Source of the DNA: Homarus americanus | Lineage: Eukaryota; Arthropoda; Malacostraca; Decapoda; Nephropidae | Assembly: GCF_018991925.1 (NCBI RefSeq) | Contig: NW_024737042.1 | Span: 19,964,795-20,028,794 of the forward strand | Reading direction: 5' to 3' | DNA: 64,000 nucleotides | Part shown: piece after piece, positions 30,961 through 41,505 of the stretch | Layout of the letters: each line of letters opens with the position of its first letter | How positions within the stretch are numbered: position 1 is the stretch's first letter | The notes under the pieces: generated by a model | Seen by the model: only the letters and a program-made list of their open reading frames with translations | Told to the model about the DNA's origin: nothing | Databases searched by the model: none | Program-made: the position numbers and the translations under genes

Positions 30961-32159
30961 CCATGACCCATCTACTGTATATCCGCCACAACGATCCACC
31001 TTAGATTAAAACTTGTATGATATAAGTTCACATTTAATAAGTCATAATCTAGTAAGTCCATAACATATACAGTACTAAGATTTTAATAAACATGTAATTG
31101 TAAAATCAAACTCGTCATTGTCAACCAAAGTAACCATTATGCAACCTCATCCTAAATCCTAGGTTAGCTCAGTTAGCTAACAAACTCTGTAATATGTAAA
31201 ACAAGGAGTGTCGTCCCCCTCTGTTTAACTCATTCAACTTCTTTTCCAACCTTTCCCTCCACGACTATCTGTCGTGACTTCTCTATCCCTCATGTCTGGC
31301 TGTGCCTTGAGCCCCTTTCCCCACCTTAACCTAAAAAAAAAAAAAAAGTCAACACAGCCAGTGTCCTCCACTTACTTGTTGCTGGCTTCATTGTGTTGTG
31401 CCTTGTTCTTCTTCCCGCGCTTCATAAGATAAAAGCTACAATCTTTTCTTTTGAGAAATCTATATTTATAAAATAGGAAGTTTGGAAACGTTTACACGCA
31501 CACACACATACTGTACAGTATATAAACTCTTAATATAATCATATCTCGTTAGTGAAAAATTTATGGACGTTGAATGTTACAAGACTTGATATACTGTAAA
31601 AAAATGCAGAGTTTTATTTCACGGGTTATTTACCTTCTCAGACATCACATTGTTTTGCAATAATCTCAGTGTTTGCACTAAAGAGGATTTGTCTTTGACT
31701 CTGGAAAAGCTAATTTAATGCTATATTCCTTCCAACTTTTAACAAGGTTATTCGATTGATGTGAATTTGTAATCATTATACTGCAATATAAAACACTTTT
31801 TTTCGGTTATATTATATATCAAGATATTTAAATTAAACCTTCCAAGTAATTGACTAAAATTTTCTTCCCCATTAAAACATTTTCTTGACGCTGTCACTGA
31901 TAAATATGAAAGCTAAGATTACAAATGTAACTGAATATGACTTTTCGAAGAAGGGCAAACATTATTTGTAGAATATAATATCCGTTAGAGGTCAGGAACC
32001 TAGAAAGGAAGAAAAGAAAGATTTATCTGAATTTTATGAATAAATTAATTAAAAACATTTACAAAATCAAAATATTTCAACATCATCAAATTACATTGGA
32101 TGTTAATTTGGAATCTTATTTTCACATCGTTTAGATACCCAAAAGATGTTTTCCTCTAC
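30961..32159. other. AT-rich spacer, no gene seen
   Basis: Simple AT-rich DNA with a 16-A run at 31334-31349, possibly the tail of a short unidentified retroposon (31200-31349). No conserved protein frame on either strand. Confidence 0.6.
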
Positions 32160-32164
32160 ACATT
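32160..32164. repeat. Left target duplication of solo LTR S1
   Basis: ACATT, repeated at 32902-32906 directly after the LTR. Confidence 0.85.
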
Positions 32165-32901
32165 TGTAAGGGTGGAAAGGATCTTCCTGTTCGTTACCGC
32201 TGCTAACTCTCTCGTTTGCTGGTGCAGACAACACTTAGGGTGGTTGGACAGAGGTGAGAACGGCAGCTGCTACCTGTGTCACAGGCAGATTCACCCCAGC
32301 CGCCATACAGACACTATCTAGCTACCCAGCTGTTCGTCAAATTCTGGCTGTGATCTCATCATAGGTCGTGGGCTGTGTCCCCAGACCTTCACCTATGGAC
32401 TGTCAATTCTCTGGTCACCTACAACTACCACGACCGTCAGTTCATCTCATTCCGTCTGTGCCCCTGTGTTCTCCTGCCATTTCAAGACGTCGCTCGAGTG
32501 TGGAGTTGAATGGACGCTTCCCTACCCTGAGTGTGGATCACCGTGTTTCAGAACCTTCCCCTAGGGCCACTGCCGTAGGAAATATCTGTTCATTGTTTGA
32601 TTCTATGGTTGTTTGATTCCATTAATTGCTGACTCCCATTAATTGTTTGATTCCTTTAATTTTTTGCTTCCCTTAATTGTTTAACTCCATTAACTATTGA
32701 CTGCATTAATTGGTTGACTCCCGCAATTATTTGATGTCTGTTGAGTGGTGTCAGAGTTTTGTTATATTTTTTATAGTAAAGAGATGTCAATCTCAAACGG
32801 TTGTTTGCTATTCCTCAGAAACCCATGGTCCTTGACTTTCCTTTATTAAGAACCTGATTAGTCTGAAAGGGATTTATATCCCTAATTCCCAGGCCTTTAC
32901 A
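32165..32901. mobile_element. Solo LTR S1, copy 1
   Basis: 737 bp with TG..CA ends in short inverted form (TGTAAGG ... CCTTTACA), flanked by a perfect 5-bp duplication ACATT. The second copy is at 45422-47566. Inside, near 32600-32720, are degenerate tandem units of about 15 bp of the type TTAATTGTTTGATTCC. Small open frames in it are fortuitous. No internal retroelement region is present, so it is a solo LTR left by recombination. Confidence 0.85.
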
Positions 32902-33158
32902 ACATTCTTGTTCTGTTTATAAACGAGGTCGTCTGGCAAGAAGGTTCTTGTCTTACAAAATGTTGAAAATATATAAACTTGATACTAAACGAGGAGCAAG
33001 GAGTTCTTGTTAAACGACGACTTAGGTACTACAGTATTAGCCGGTAACTTCAAACTGAGGTGAGAGGTGAGGAGTCATCTACCTCTAGACAGTTCTGGAA
33101 GACAGAACTTTTAATATGTACATCAGATTAGGTCAGCTCTTGGATCTATATAAATGTC
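32902..33158. other. Spacer, nothing recognised
   Basis: Begins with the right-hand ACATT duplication of S1. The rest is unique-looking sequence up to the poly(T) at 33159. Confidence 0.6.
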
Positions 33159-34580
33159 TTTTTTTTTTTTTTTTTCCCTCGAAGGGGCTAGTTGTCATCC
33201 TGTGCAAGGTGAAGCGCAAAAGCGTTTACAGCGCCCATCTGGGAAGCATCTGTAGTTCATACTTGCCTTCATGACTCGTGCATTAAGGGCGTAAAAGCCT
33301 GAAGGGTCATGGGTTTTGTCAGCAAGTTACATAAAGTGACAAAATGATGAGTGTATAGGGGGAAATTTCCCGGTACAATTTATCTGTTTATGGCAAAGCG
33401 TGGCAGGCCCCTAATAATGTCTCGAGGAGGAGGGATATCTGGTCAGGGCGGGAAAAGGTGTTGGTAACAGGGTCATCTGGGGTTTGTAGGTAAGAAAGTC
33501 AGGAGTTACCCCGGGAATTTGGGTAGGGCCCCTGGGAGCAGAGACTGGGGTGTCTGGCATTGAGATCTCCCACATGGAGGGTGGGGGTAGCGGTGATATG
33601 TAGTGATAGGACAGGTACAGTAAAGGCGGACGGAAGCACATAGGCATTGTTAATACTGAGGGACATAAATTTTAGTGTGATTGTGATGGCGTGTACGTCG
33701 GTAGTGTCGGCTTCAAGGGGGACATCGAGGGGTTGGTAGGGGACATCCTTCTTGGCGTAGATGCGTAGTCCACGTGCATGTCCTCATGGTGGTCCATTGA
33801 TGAGGAGAACTGGAGTGGATGGGCCCCAGGTGCCGGCATGCCGGTGGGGGACGGGTAGCCGGGGGTGGTCTCCTCGGGTCTAATAGGGGGCCCTGGTGGA
33901 GACAGCTCAGACACATGAGCAGGCGCGGCTTGTGGTGGGTGAACAGAATGAGTCACCACGTGTCGTGATCGGGCGAGACGTAGCACAGGGGCAGCAGGGC
34001 ACACCGGGCCAGGCTCGGTAGGTGCTACGCCAGCAGTGATGTCAGGCGGCAGTGGAGTAGGCCGTGAGCTACCAGCTTGTGTCAAACCAGAAGATGGGGG
34101 TGACTGGGTAGCAGTTGAAGGCAGGGGTAGTCGGTGTAGGTCAGAGATGGCGGTACAGAGTTTATCAAAGAGTTTTTCAACACGGTTGGTAAATTCGTGA
34201 AAGAGGGATATGATCTGTGTTGTGTCACCGGAGGGGGGGCACCGGTGGGAGCACAAGGCCTGACAGCGTCAGAGTAGAAACAGGGAGGAGGCCCAGTAGT
34301 AGTTGAGTTAGGAGACGGCCGGGACTGCTGTGTTGCAGCCAAATGAGGCCAGGCAGGGGCAGATGTTGTTGAAGAAGGAGGCGTTGCTTGAAACAGTGGA
34401 GGGGACGCAGAGGGAGGCAGCCCGGTAGACTGGAGGGAAGGTTGAGGTTGATGCGGCCTTCGGGGAGGCTTTTCCCTGGGACAGGCGAGCATTTGGGGCA
34501 TTGCCGTGAGTCAGCATTGTGCCAGCCACCAAATTACAAAACCTTCGGAAATCTGTGACTTTGAGATAAGTCTCATTCAC
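33159..34580 (-). mobile_element. LINE C, internally deleted, with poly(A) tail
   Basis: The poly(T) at 33159-33176 is the poly(A) tail of a minus-strand element. Above it (33177-33400) is a 3' UTR, then a piece of APE endonuclease (minus strand VGDLNARHPSLCSQG near 33553-33510), then a proline-rich ORF1 region (34501-33672). No RT is present between endonuclease and 3' UTR, so about 2-3 kb have been deleted. The poly(A) tail sets it apart from the CR1-like and I-clade copies. Confidence 0.7.
33672..34501 (-). pseudogene. LINE C ORF1, proline-rich
   Basis: Two overlapping frames (34501-34082 and 34256-33672). The first reads PREKPPRRPHQPQPSLQSTG; the second has LFHEFTNRVEKLFDKLCTAI, a short amphipathic helix that may form a coiled coil, then Pro/Ser/Thr-rich sequence. 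No zinc knuckle is seen. Identification as LINE ORF1 rests on its position directly before an endonuclease block on the same strand. Confidence 0.5.
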
Positions 34581-35685
34581 AAACTATGTAAAAGAATAAA
34601 AATGGAAATTTCTAAAACTGAATTCATGAAAGTAATTCATATCATTCCATTGAAAATTATTTTATTTCGAAGCTTCGTCTTAGCCCGTTCAACAAAAGCT
34701 CGGGGATTCAAGACGCTCGGAAAACTATTTTACAGTTGTGAAACAAGTTTTCCTCCCGCTTACATGCTGGCACAAAAGTTTTTATAACGGTGTTAGCAAC
34801 AGCGTCTGTTCTTGAATACCTCTTAAGCTCTGATTCCAGGAAAGAGCAAGCGGGAGTCCAGACATGCTTCGCCGTCGTCAAACATTTCAACCAAGTTTAG
34901 ATTTTTCACGCAGAGTTTACCTTCTTGTATATTAACTTGTCTCGAATTGTTTACACCTAGAGTGTTGAGTTTTGTTCTCTAACGTCTTTAAATTAACCAT
35001 TTTGAACCTTGATATGAAACATCATTTACAGGATTTTTTGTCAGTCATTTCAATGCCTTATACCCTTTTATATTTATCCTTTGTATGGTTTTATGTAACT
35101 ATATTTATCTTACACTTTCGTCAATATATGATAACACATCAACAACTAAAATTTTCCAGTTCTTTTAGCGGTACCGAACGTCACAATGACATAATTATTA
35201 CCAGATTGAAGGCAGAACTCTCCTCGCTTACTCCTGCATAATTACATTTTTGTTGCCTTATAAAATATTCTCTATCACTTATTTGGATTTCGTTCCTGAA
35301 TAGCGTTTAACATGCTTATCTTGGAGCGTGTGTTCGTGGGTTAATCTGTTTGTCCGACTGCGTTCTTTATATTTGTTGATGGTTCCACGCGCATTTTGTG
35401 TGTTCTACATGTTATCATAGCTACATTATTGTTATGGTTATTAATAATTCCTCGTGTTAGGCCACCTTTTCCTCACACATTCCCTCGTCTCACCTTCCAC
35501 AATTTCTATTTGACATTCTCCACACCTTCCTTCATTTATACGCTTCCTATACCTTTGCACAATCTCAAATCCTACTTTTTATTCATGCTACTTCTCCTTC
35601 CTTCTCCCAATTCTACTCTCGTCTGTGTTTTTATACCTTCACTCTTCACACTCTCAGGCCTTATCCCACTCGAGTTCCCACTTCT
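34581..35685. other. AT-rich then pyrimidine-rich spacer, no gene seen
   Basis: Up to 35400 AT-rich, unremarkable. From about 35460 the plus strand becomes C/T-rich (repeated CCTTC and CTTCTC), which yields long but meaningless open frames leading into the minisatellite. Confidence 0.6.
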
Positions 35686-35938
35686 CACACACACACACAC
35701 ACACACGTCACCACTCCTCCCACACTCACGTCACCACTCACTCCTCCCGCACTCGCGTCAACGCTCCTCCCACACTCATGTCACCACGCCTCCCACACTC
35801 ACGTCACCACTCTTACTACACTCACATCACCACTCCTTCTACACTCACGTCACCACTCCTCCCGCACTCATATCACTACTTCTACATTCAAGTCACCACT
35901 CGTTCCACACTCACGTCCCCTCTCGCCCTACACTCACA
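35686..35938 (+). repeat. (AC)n and 23-bp minisatellite, block 1
   Basis: A short (AC)n run (35686-35706) leads into tandem units like CACCACTCCTCCCACACTCACGT, 23 bases, with variants TTCTACACTCACGT. About 10 units, interrupted at 35938 by a CR1-like LINE. Confidence 0.95.
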
Positions 35939-36330
35939 TAAGAACATTAGAACATAGGAATGGAGGAAACTGTAGCAGGCCTATTGACTCATATTGGCAG
36001 TCCCATTTACACCCAACCCCTATCACTCATATATCCATCCAACCTACAGTATGTTTAAGGCTATCCAGCGTATTCTAGTTAATAATGATGTTTGGTAACT
36101 TGTTCCACTCATCCACTACTCTATTTCCAAACCAGTGTTTACCTATTTCGCGCCTAAATCTAAATATGTCTAATTTAAAACCATTGTTACGAGTTCACTC
36201 CTGGTTGGATAGTTTGAGTACCTTTGTAATGTCACCTTTATTTAGCCCTTACTTCCATTTATAAACCTCGATCATATCGCCCCTCACCTTACGTCTCTCG
36301 AGGGAGTACAAATTAAGATGCTTTAACCTG
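35937..36330 (-). mobile_element. CR1-like LINE fragment, copy 2, 3' part
   Basis: The same 3' end as 5653-6040 and 39486-40033, again with the ACATAAGAACAT-type terminal repeat at the left. It continues at 38306-38521 after a 1975-bp LTR element. It is more diverged than copies 1 and 3. Confidence 0.88.
36327..36330. repeat. Left target duplication of element 36331-38305
   Basis: CCTG, repeated at 38306-38309. Undamaged CR1-like copies read AACCTGTCTCT here, with a single CCTG, which confirms the duplication. Confidence 0.88.
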
Positions 36331-36895
36331 TGAACCGGTTGGTTAATTCCCAGTTAACCAGGTTGGTTCATATTTATTATATTGGGCTTTAATAACGAAA
36401 CCCAATTGAAGTTTCTTGTTTTATTAAAAAGTATTATGTATATAATTCCTGAGTGTAGATCAACCGTAAGTTCCACTATTTATAAGTGTGGCGAGAAAGG
36501 GGCGGCGTCTATGTAAATACAGTAGACGTGAATCAACGTCCGTTCGATATTTAGTTGTGAGCGAGACTCTGAGTAGTGACCCATCAAGGGAGAACGGAAT
36601 AGATGCGTCGCCCTCTCTTGAGGGAAGACGGAGCCATCCAATGCAGCTCTCAAATAACGTCTTCCTCTAGTTAAGGATATCAAGCTACTGCCCGCTTTAG
36701 GTGGCCAGGAGCCGGCTACTTTATGCCTTTACTCAGCATAGTATGACGCAGCTTCCCGTGGGCACACCTTATCACGTGCATTGAACATGTCACCTAATAG
36801 CCAGTGGAAAGTTACAGGGGATGAATCATTATATAAATCAAATGTAATTAACCCATTTATATAATTCTTATGTTTATGAAACATGGGCCATTACA
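36331..36895 (-). repeat. LTR (left) of the non-autonomous element
   Basis: Plus strand starts TGAACCGGTTGGTTAATT and ends GGGCCATTACA. It contains a short palindrome-like GGTTGGTTAATTCCCAGTTAACC region at its edge. Confidence 0.9.
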
Positions 36896-37740
36896 TCACT
36901 CGGTCACCTACCCTCCGAGCACCGTGAGGACTAACTAAACTCACAGATAAACATCCGATACATAAGCCTAACCATGTTACAAACATATGTGTAAGCACTA
37001 AGCTGTGGACTCTACAACCCTAGGGTTTTCATCAACTACAGGGGTCCTAGACTTAAGTGTCTTACGGGCTAGTATCTCATGTACAAAAAATTGGATGATT
37101 CTGACTTAAAACACAAACATTACTGCCAATATCAAAAGCAACATGGCAGAAATAATCTTTGCCTAGTTCGTGTTTAGGAACGCACCTTCTTAACAATGTA
37201 CAACTCTTGCTACTGTAATCACGCTAGATGAATGAGTGTGTGGTGCTTAAGACTCTTTCAACGAAACATTCATTTTTGTGGAGAGCAATGGTACTGAGTT
37301 GCTAAGGGTCCTACACGGCATGGCTGAAAATTTACAGCCTGTGATACTTTACTGTAAAACTATCATATTTTTATTTTAAGAAGATGTGTCTTTGACATCA
37401 TTAAAAATATTTAGTTTGAAAATTGTGAACATTCTTATCCTCCCTGGGATCAAAAGAAGATGTCCACATTTTCTATGTCTAATAAATACCGGGAATTATT
37501 TCACATCAGTATAAATTAAAATAAGTAAGCACTTACAACAATGACGTAACCTATAGATGTCCTATCGATGTGGAGTTATGTCTCGAACATGTAAATGTGT
37601 GTATATATTTAATGTATACCTAGATATTACCTATTCCTTGTAGGCTTGATTGAAGAATTCCTTTCTAGAATTTCTTGACAATGTGAAATTGTTGCCACAA
37701 TTCCGAAGACTTGTGTGTGTCATCCCACCGCTGCCACCAA

Positions 37741-38305
37741 TGAACCCGTTGGTTAATTCTCAGTTAACCAGGTTGGTTCACATATATTATATTGAGCTTT
37801 AGTAACGAAACCCAAATGAAGTTTCTTGTTTTATTAAAAAGTGTTATGAATATAATTCCTGAGTGTAGATCAACCGTAAGTTCCACTCTTTATGAGTGTG
37901 GTGAGAAAGGGACGGCGTCTATGTAAATTCAGTAGACGTGAATCAACGTCCGTTCGATATTAAGTTGTGAGCGAGACTCTGAGTAGTGATCCATCGAGGG
38001 AGAACGGAATAGACGCGTCGCCCTCCCTCGAGGGAAGACGGAGCCATCCACTGCGGCTCTCATATAAAGTCTTCGTCTAGTCAAGGTTATCAAGCTACTG
38101 CCAGCTTTAGGTGGCCAGAAGGCGGCTGTTTTATGCCCTTACTCAGCATAGTATGACGCAGCTTCCCGTGTGCACACCTTATCACGTGCATTGAACATGT
38201 CACCTCATAGCCAGTGGAAAGTTACAAGGGATGAATCAGTATATAAATCAAATGTAATTAACCCATTTATATATTTCTTATGTTTATGAAACATGGGCCA
38301 TTACA
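37741..38305 (-). repeat. LTR (right) of the non-autonomous element
   Basis: Plus strand starts TGAACCCGTTGGTTAATT and ends GGGCCATTACA. Followed by the duplication CCTG and the rest of the CR1-like fragment. Confidence 0.9.
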
Positions 38306-38521
38306 CCTGTCTCAGTACTCAATGTTTCTAATGCCCGGGATTAGTCTTGCAATTCTCCTTTGAATTCTTTCTATGGATTCTATAACCATTCTGTAGTATG
38401 GTGACCAAAATTGAACCACGTAAACCAAGTGAGGTCTCACAAGCTCAAGATATAGTTTAGAGATGACTTCGCTAGTCTTGTAACTAACACTCCTTTGTAT
38501 GAACCCAAGTACTTTGTTAGC
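38306..38521 (-). mobile_element. CR1-like LINE fragment, copy 2, upstream part
   Basis: The minus strand reads NKVLGFIQRSVSYKTSEVIS then RPHLVYVVQFWSPYYR, the same RT C-terminal segment as copies 1 and 3. It ends (5' truncation) directly at minisatellite units at 38522. Confidence 0.88.
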
Positions 38522-39486
38522 CACTCTTCCCACACTCACGTCACCACTCCTCCTACACTACCCATCACCACTCCTCCCACACTCACGACACCACTCGTTC
38601 TACATTCACGTCATCACTACTCCTACACTCACGTCACAACTCCAACACTCATGCCACCACTCTTCCCACACCCACATCACCACTTCTACACTCAAGTCAC
38701 CACTCCTACTACACTCACTTCACCACTCCTCCCACACTCGCGACGACACTCCTTCTACACTCATGTTACCATTTCTCCCACACTCACGTCAACACTCTTC
38801 CCACACTTACGTCACCACTCCTCCCACACAACCCGTCACCACTCCTCGCACACTCACGTCACCACTCCTACACTCACGTCACCAATCCTCGCACACTCAC
38901 ATCACCACACCTCATCCACACACGTCACCACTCCTATTTCAATCACGTCACCACTCCTTCTACGCTCACCTCACCACTCGTCCTACATTCACGTCATCAC
39001 TGCTCCAACACTCACATCACCACTTCTCCTACATTCACGTCACCACTCCTTTTGTACTCACGTCACCACTCCCCCTACACTCAAGAACACCACTCTTCCT
39101 ACATTCACGTCGCCACTCCTTTTACACTCACGTCACCACTCCTCCAACACTCATGTCACCACTCCTTTTACACTCACGTCACCACTCCTCCCACACTCAC
39201 GTCACCACTCCTTCTACATTCAAGTCACCACTCCCACACTCATGTCACCATTCTTACTACACTCACGTCACCACTCCTCCCATACTCACGTCACCACTCC
39301 TCCCACGCTCACGTCACCTCTCCCACTCTCACGTCACCACCCCAACACTCACGTCAACACTCCTATTCTCACGTCACTACTCTTACTGCACTCATGTGAC
39401 CACTCCTCCCACACTCACGTCACCTCTCTTACTGCACTCATGTTACCACTCCTCCCACACTCACGTCACCACTCTTACTACACTCA
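38522..39486 (+). repeat. 23-bp minisatellite, block 2
   Basis: About 40 units of CACCACTCCTCCCACACTCACGT and variants. Because the unit lacks stop codons and is not a multiple of three, two overlapping plus frames stay open for over 330 codons (Ser/His/Thr/Pro-rich). These are not genes. Confidence 0.96.
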
Positions 39487-40033
39487 TAAGAACATAAGAA
39501 AATAAGAATGGAGGAAACTGCAGCGGGCCTATTGACCCATACTGGGCAGTCCCGTTTATACCCAACCCCTATTGCTCATATAAGCATCCAACCTATGTTT
39601 GAAGCTATCCAGTGTATTCGAGTTAATGATGATGTTTGGTAACTTGTTCCATTGATCCACTACTCTTTTTCCAAACCAGTGTTTACCTATTTCACGCCGA
39701 AATCTAAATTTAGCTAATTTAAAACCATTGTTGCGAGTTCTCTCCTGGTTTGATAGTTTGAGTACCTTTGTAATATCTCCTTTGTTTAACCCTGACTTCC
39801 ATTTATACACCTCTATCATGTCGCCCCTCACTCTACGTCTCTCGAGGGCGTGTAAATTAAGATGTTTTAACCTGTCTCTGTATTCAAGGTTCCTAATGCC
39901 AGGGATTAGTCTTGTCATTCTCCTCTGGATTCTTTCCAAGGATTCTATATCCATTCTGTAATACGGTGACCAGAATTGAACTGCGTAATCCAGGTGAGGT
40001 CTCACAAGCGCTAGATATAATTTTAAGATGACC
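39486..40033 (-). mobile_element. CR1-like LINE fragment, copy 3
   Basis: The minus-strand frame 40005-39556 reads RPHLDYAVQFWSPYYRMDIE, then RRMTRLIPGIRNLEYRDRLK and SGLNKGDITKVLKLSNQERT, ending KHRLDAYMSNRGWV, the true C-terminus of the ORF. The least damaged of the three copies. The 3' tail ATAAGAACATAAGAAAATAAG at its left joins the minisatellite; it is 5'-truncated at 40033. Confidence 0.92.
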
Positions 40034-40106
40034 TCGCACCACTTCTCTCACACTCACATCACCACTCATCCCACACTCACGTCACCACTCCTCCCACACT
40101 CACGTC
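40034..40106 (+). repeat. 23-bp minisatellite, block 3
   Basis: About three units (CACTCACATCACCACTC type) after CR1-like copy 3. Confidence 0.9.
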
Positions 40107-40366
40107 AGTGAAAAACAACTCGGCAGTGACAGCTGATTCTTACCCAAGATAACCTTCACACAGTGAGGTCCCAGGTACTCATTGATAACTGCCCCTGAGG
40201 CTCCACAACACCAGCTATGTGTTAATCAGTCCACGATAGGGAGGCCTTGGACCTCACCTCACTCACTTGAGTGAGTGAGGTCCTGTGACACTAGACCACG
40301 TAGTGTCCCCATGATGCTACGACATCACGTAGTGAATGAGTTGCTACAGCATCATGTAAGATTCCT
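40107..40366. other. Unique spacer
   Basis: No gene. The imperfect palindrome CTCACTCACTTGAGTGAGTGAG is at about 40257-40278. Confidence 0.6.
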
Positions 40367-40711
40367 TAGAACACCATCTGTGAGGGAATTACTACACCAT
40401 GTGATGCCCCTCATAACACCATCTGTGAGGGAATTATTACACCACATCAGGCCCCTCATACACCATCTGTGAGGGAATTACTACATCATCAGGCCCCTAA
40501 TAACACCATCTGTGAGGGAATTACTACACCACATCAGGCCCCTCATACACCATCTGTGAGGGAATTACTACACCATCAGGCCCCTCGTAACACCATCTGT
40601 GAGGGAATTACTACACCACGTCAGGCCCCTCATAACACCACCTGTGAGGGAACTACAACACCACGTGATGCCCCTCATAACACCATCTTTGAGGGAGTTA
40701 CTACACTACGT
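40367..40711 (+). repeat. Tandem repeat, unit about 43-48 bp
   Basis: Around eight units built on ACCATCTGTGAGGGAATTAC followed by TACACCA and CAGGCCCCTCATA. Unit length varies through CAT/ACGT indels. Short open frames here (LHHQAPNNTICEGITT type) are repeat artefacts. Confidence 0.93.
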
Positions 40712-40943
40712 GTATGATGTTCAATACCCCAGCGCACAAGATCTACATGACCTCCACTGTAAACATTAATCTGTATGTTCACTGTATGTTTCTTTACCTT
40801 TCTCTAATGAAGGCTTTTGTTAAACCACCAATGCCAATGTATGTAATAATTCATTTAAGTCTAATGTATATTTTTTGCCTTCAGGCTGCAGAACTTTTTC
40901 AGAAATTTTTTAATAAACCGTTAATTATTATTATTATTATTTA
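40712..40943 (+). repeat. Possible retroposon 3' end with (ATT)n tail
   Basis: AT-rich non-coding DNA that contains AATAAA (40911) and ends in ATTATTATTATTATTATT (40922-40940) directly before minisatellite units. The layout fits a LINE or SINE 3' end, but no partner copy is in the window. Confidence 0.4.
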
Positions 40944-41215
40944 TGACCACTCCTCCTAAAAGCACATTACCACTCCTACACTCACGTCACGATTCCTCGC
41001 ACTCATATCATCACTCCTACACTCATGCCACCACTCTTCCCACACCCACATCACCTCTTCTACACTCACGTCACCACTCCTCGCACACTCACATCACCAC
41101 TCTTCATAATCTTACGTCACCATTCGCACACTCACGTCACCATTCCCACACTGACATCACCACTCCTCACACACTCATGTCCTACACTCATGTCACCACT
41201 CCCCCCACACTCGTA
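40944..41215 (+). repeat. 23-bp minisatellite, block 4
   Basis: More degenerate units of the same minisatellite (CTCACGTCACCACTCCT type), some shortened. Confidence 0.92.
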
Positions 41216-41436
41216 TAATTGTACTCACGTGCCCTCCCAACCCCTCTCCTATTCTTCTTCTCTCAATCCTCCTCCTCTTCACTTCCTGTCTCCTACACGT
41301 TCTCCACCTTCATGCTTCCCCATACCTTCATGCCTTCTCTCTAACACTCTCTATCTTTCTTTTCACACTCCTGCTGTTTCTTGCCGAGCTTGACGTACGG
41401 TGTGTTTTGACGTGATAACAGAGATACTTTCAGTGT
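41216..41436. other. Pyrimidine-rich spacer
   Basis: Rich in CCTCCTCTTC-type tracts; no gene. Confidence 0.6.
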
Positions 41437-41505
41437 TGTGTGTGTGTGTGTGTGTGTGTGTTTGTGTGTGTCTGTGTGTGTGTGTGCGTGTGTGTGTGTG
41501 TGTGC
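41437..41505. repeat. (GT)n microsatellite, interrupted
   Basis: GT repeats with single T/C interruptions over about 69 bases. Confidence 0.95.

Larger units (their letters stand above)
36331..38305 (-). mobile_element. Non-autonomous LTR element (two 565-bp LTRs, 845-bp interior)
   Basis: LTRs at 36331-36895 and 37741-38305 are exactly equal in length and differ at roughly 40 positions by eye. Ends are TG..CA. The interior (36896-37740) has no coding capacity. On the minus strand the right LTR is followed by TTGGTGGCAGCGGTGGGATG, a plausible primer-binding site, and a purine-rich GGAGGGTAGG lies near the left LTR, so the element probably reads on the minus strand. It must use enzymes of another element. 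The 4-bp duplication CCTG flanks it. Confidence 0.88.

Noticed and set aside
38495..39505. Long Ser/His/Thr/Pro-rich frames of over 330 codons
   Set aside because: They are translations of the 23-bp minisatellite in two frames at once; no start context, no conserved domain.
40267..40711. Frames with repeated LLHH and ICEGITT blocks
   Set aside because: Products of the 43-48 bp tandem repeat.
40367..40711. Regularly spaced repeat that might be taken for a CRISPR array
   Set aside because: Spacers are short variants of the same unit, not unique, and the sequence is eukaryotic.
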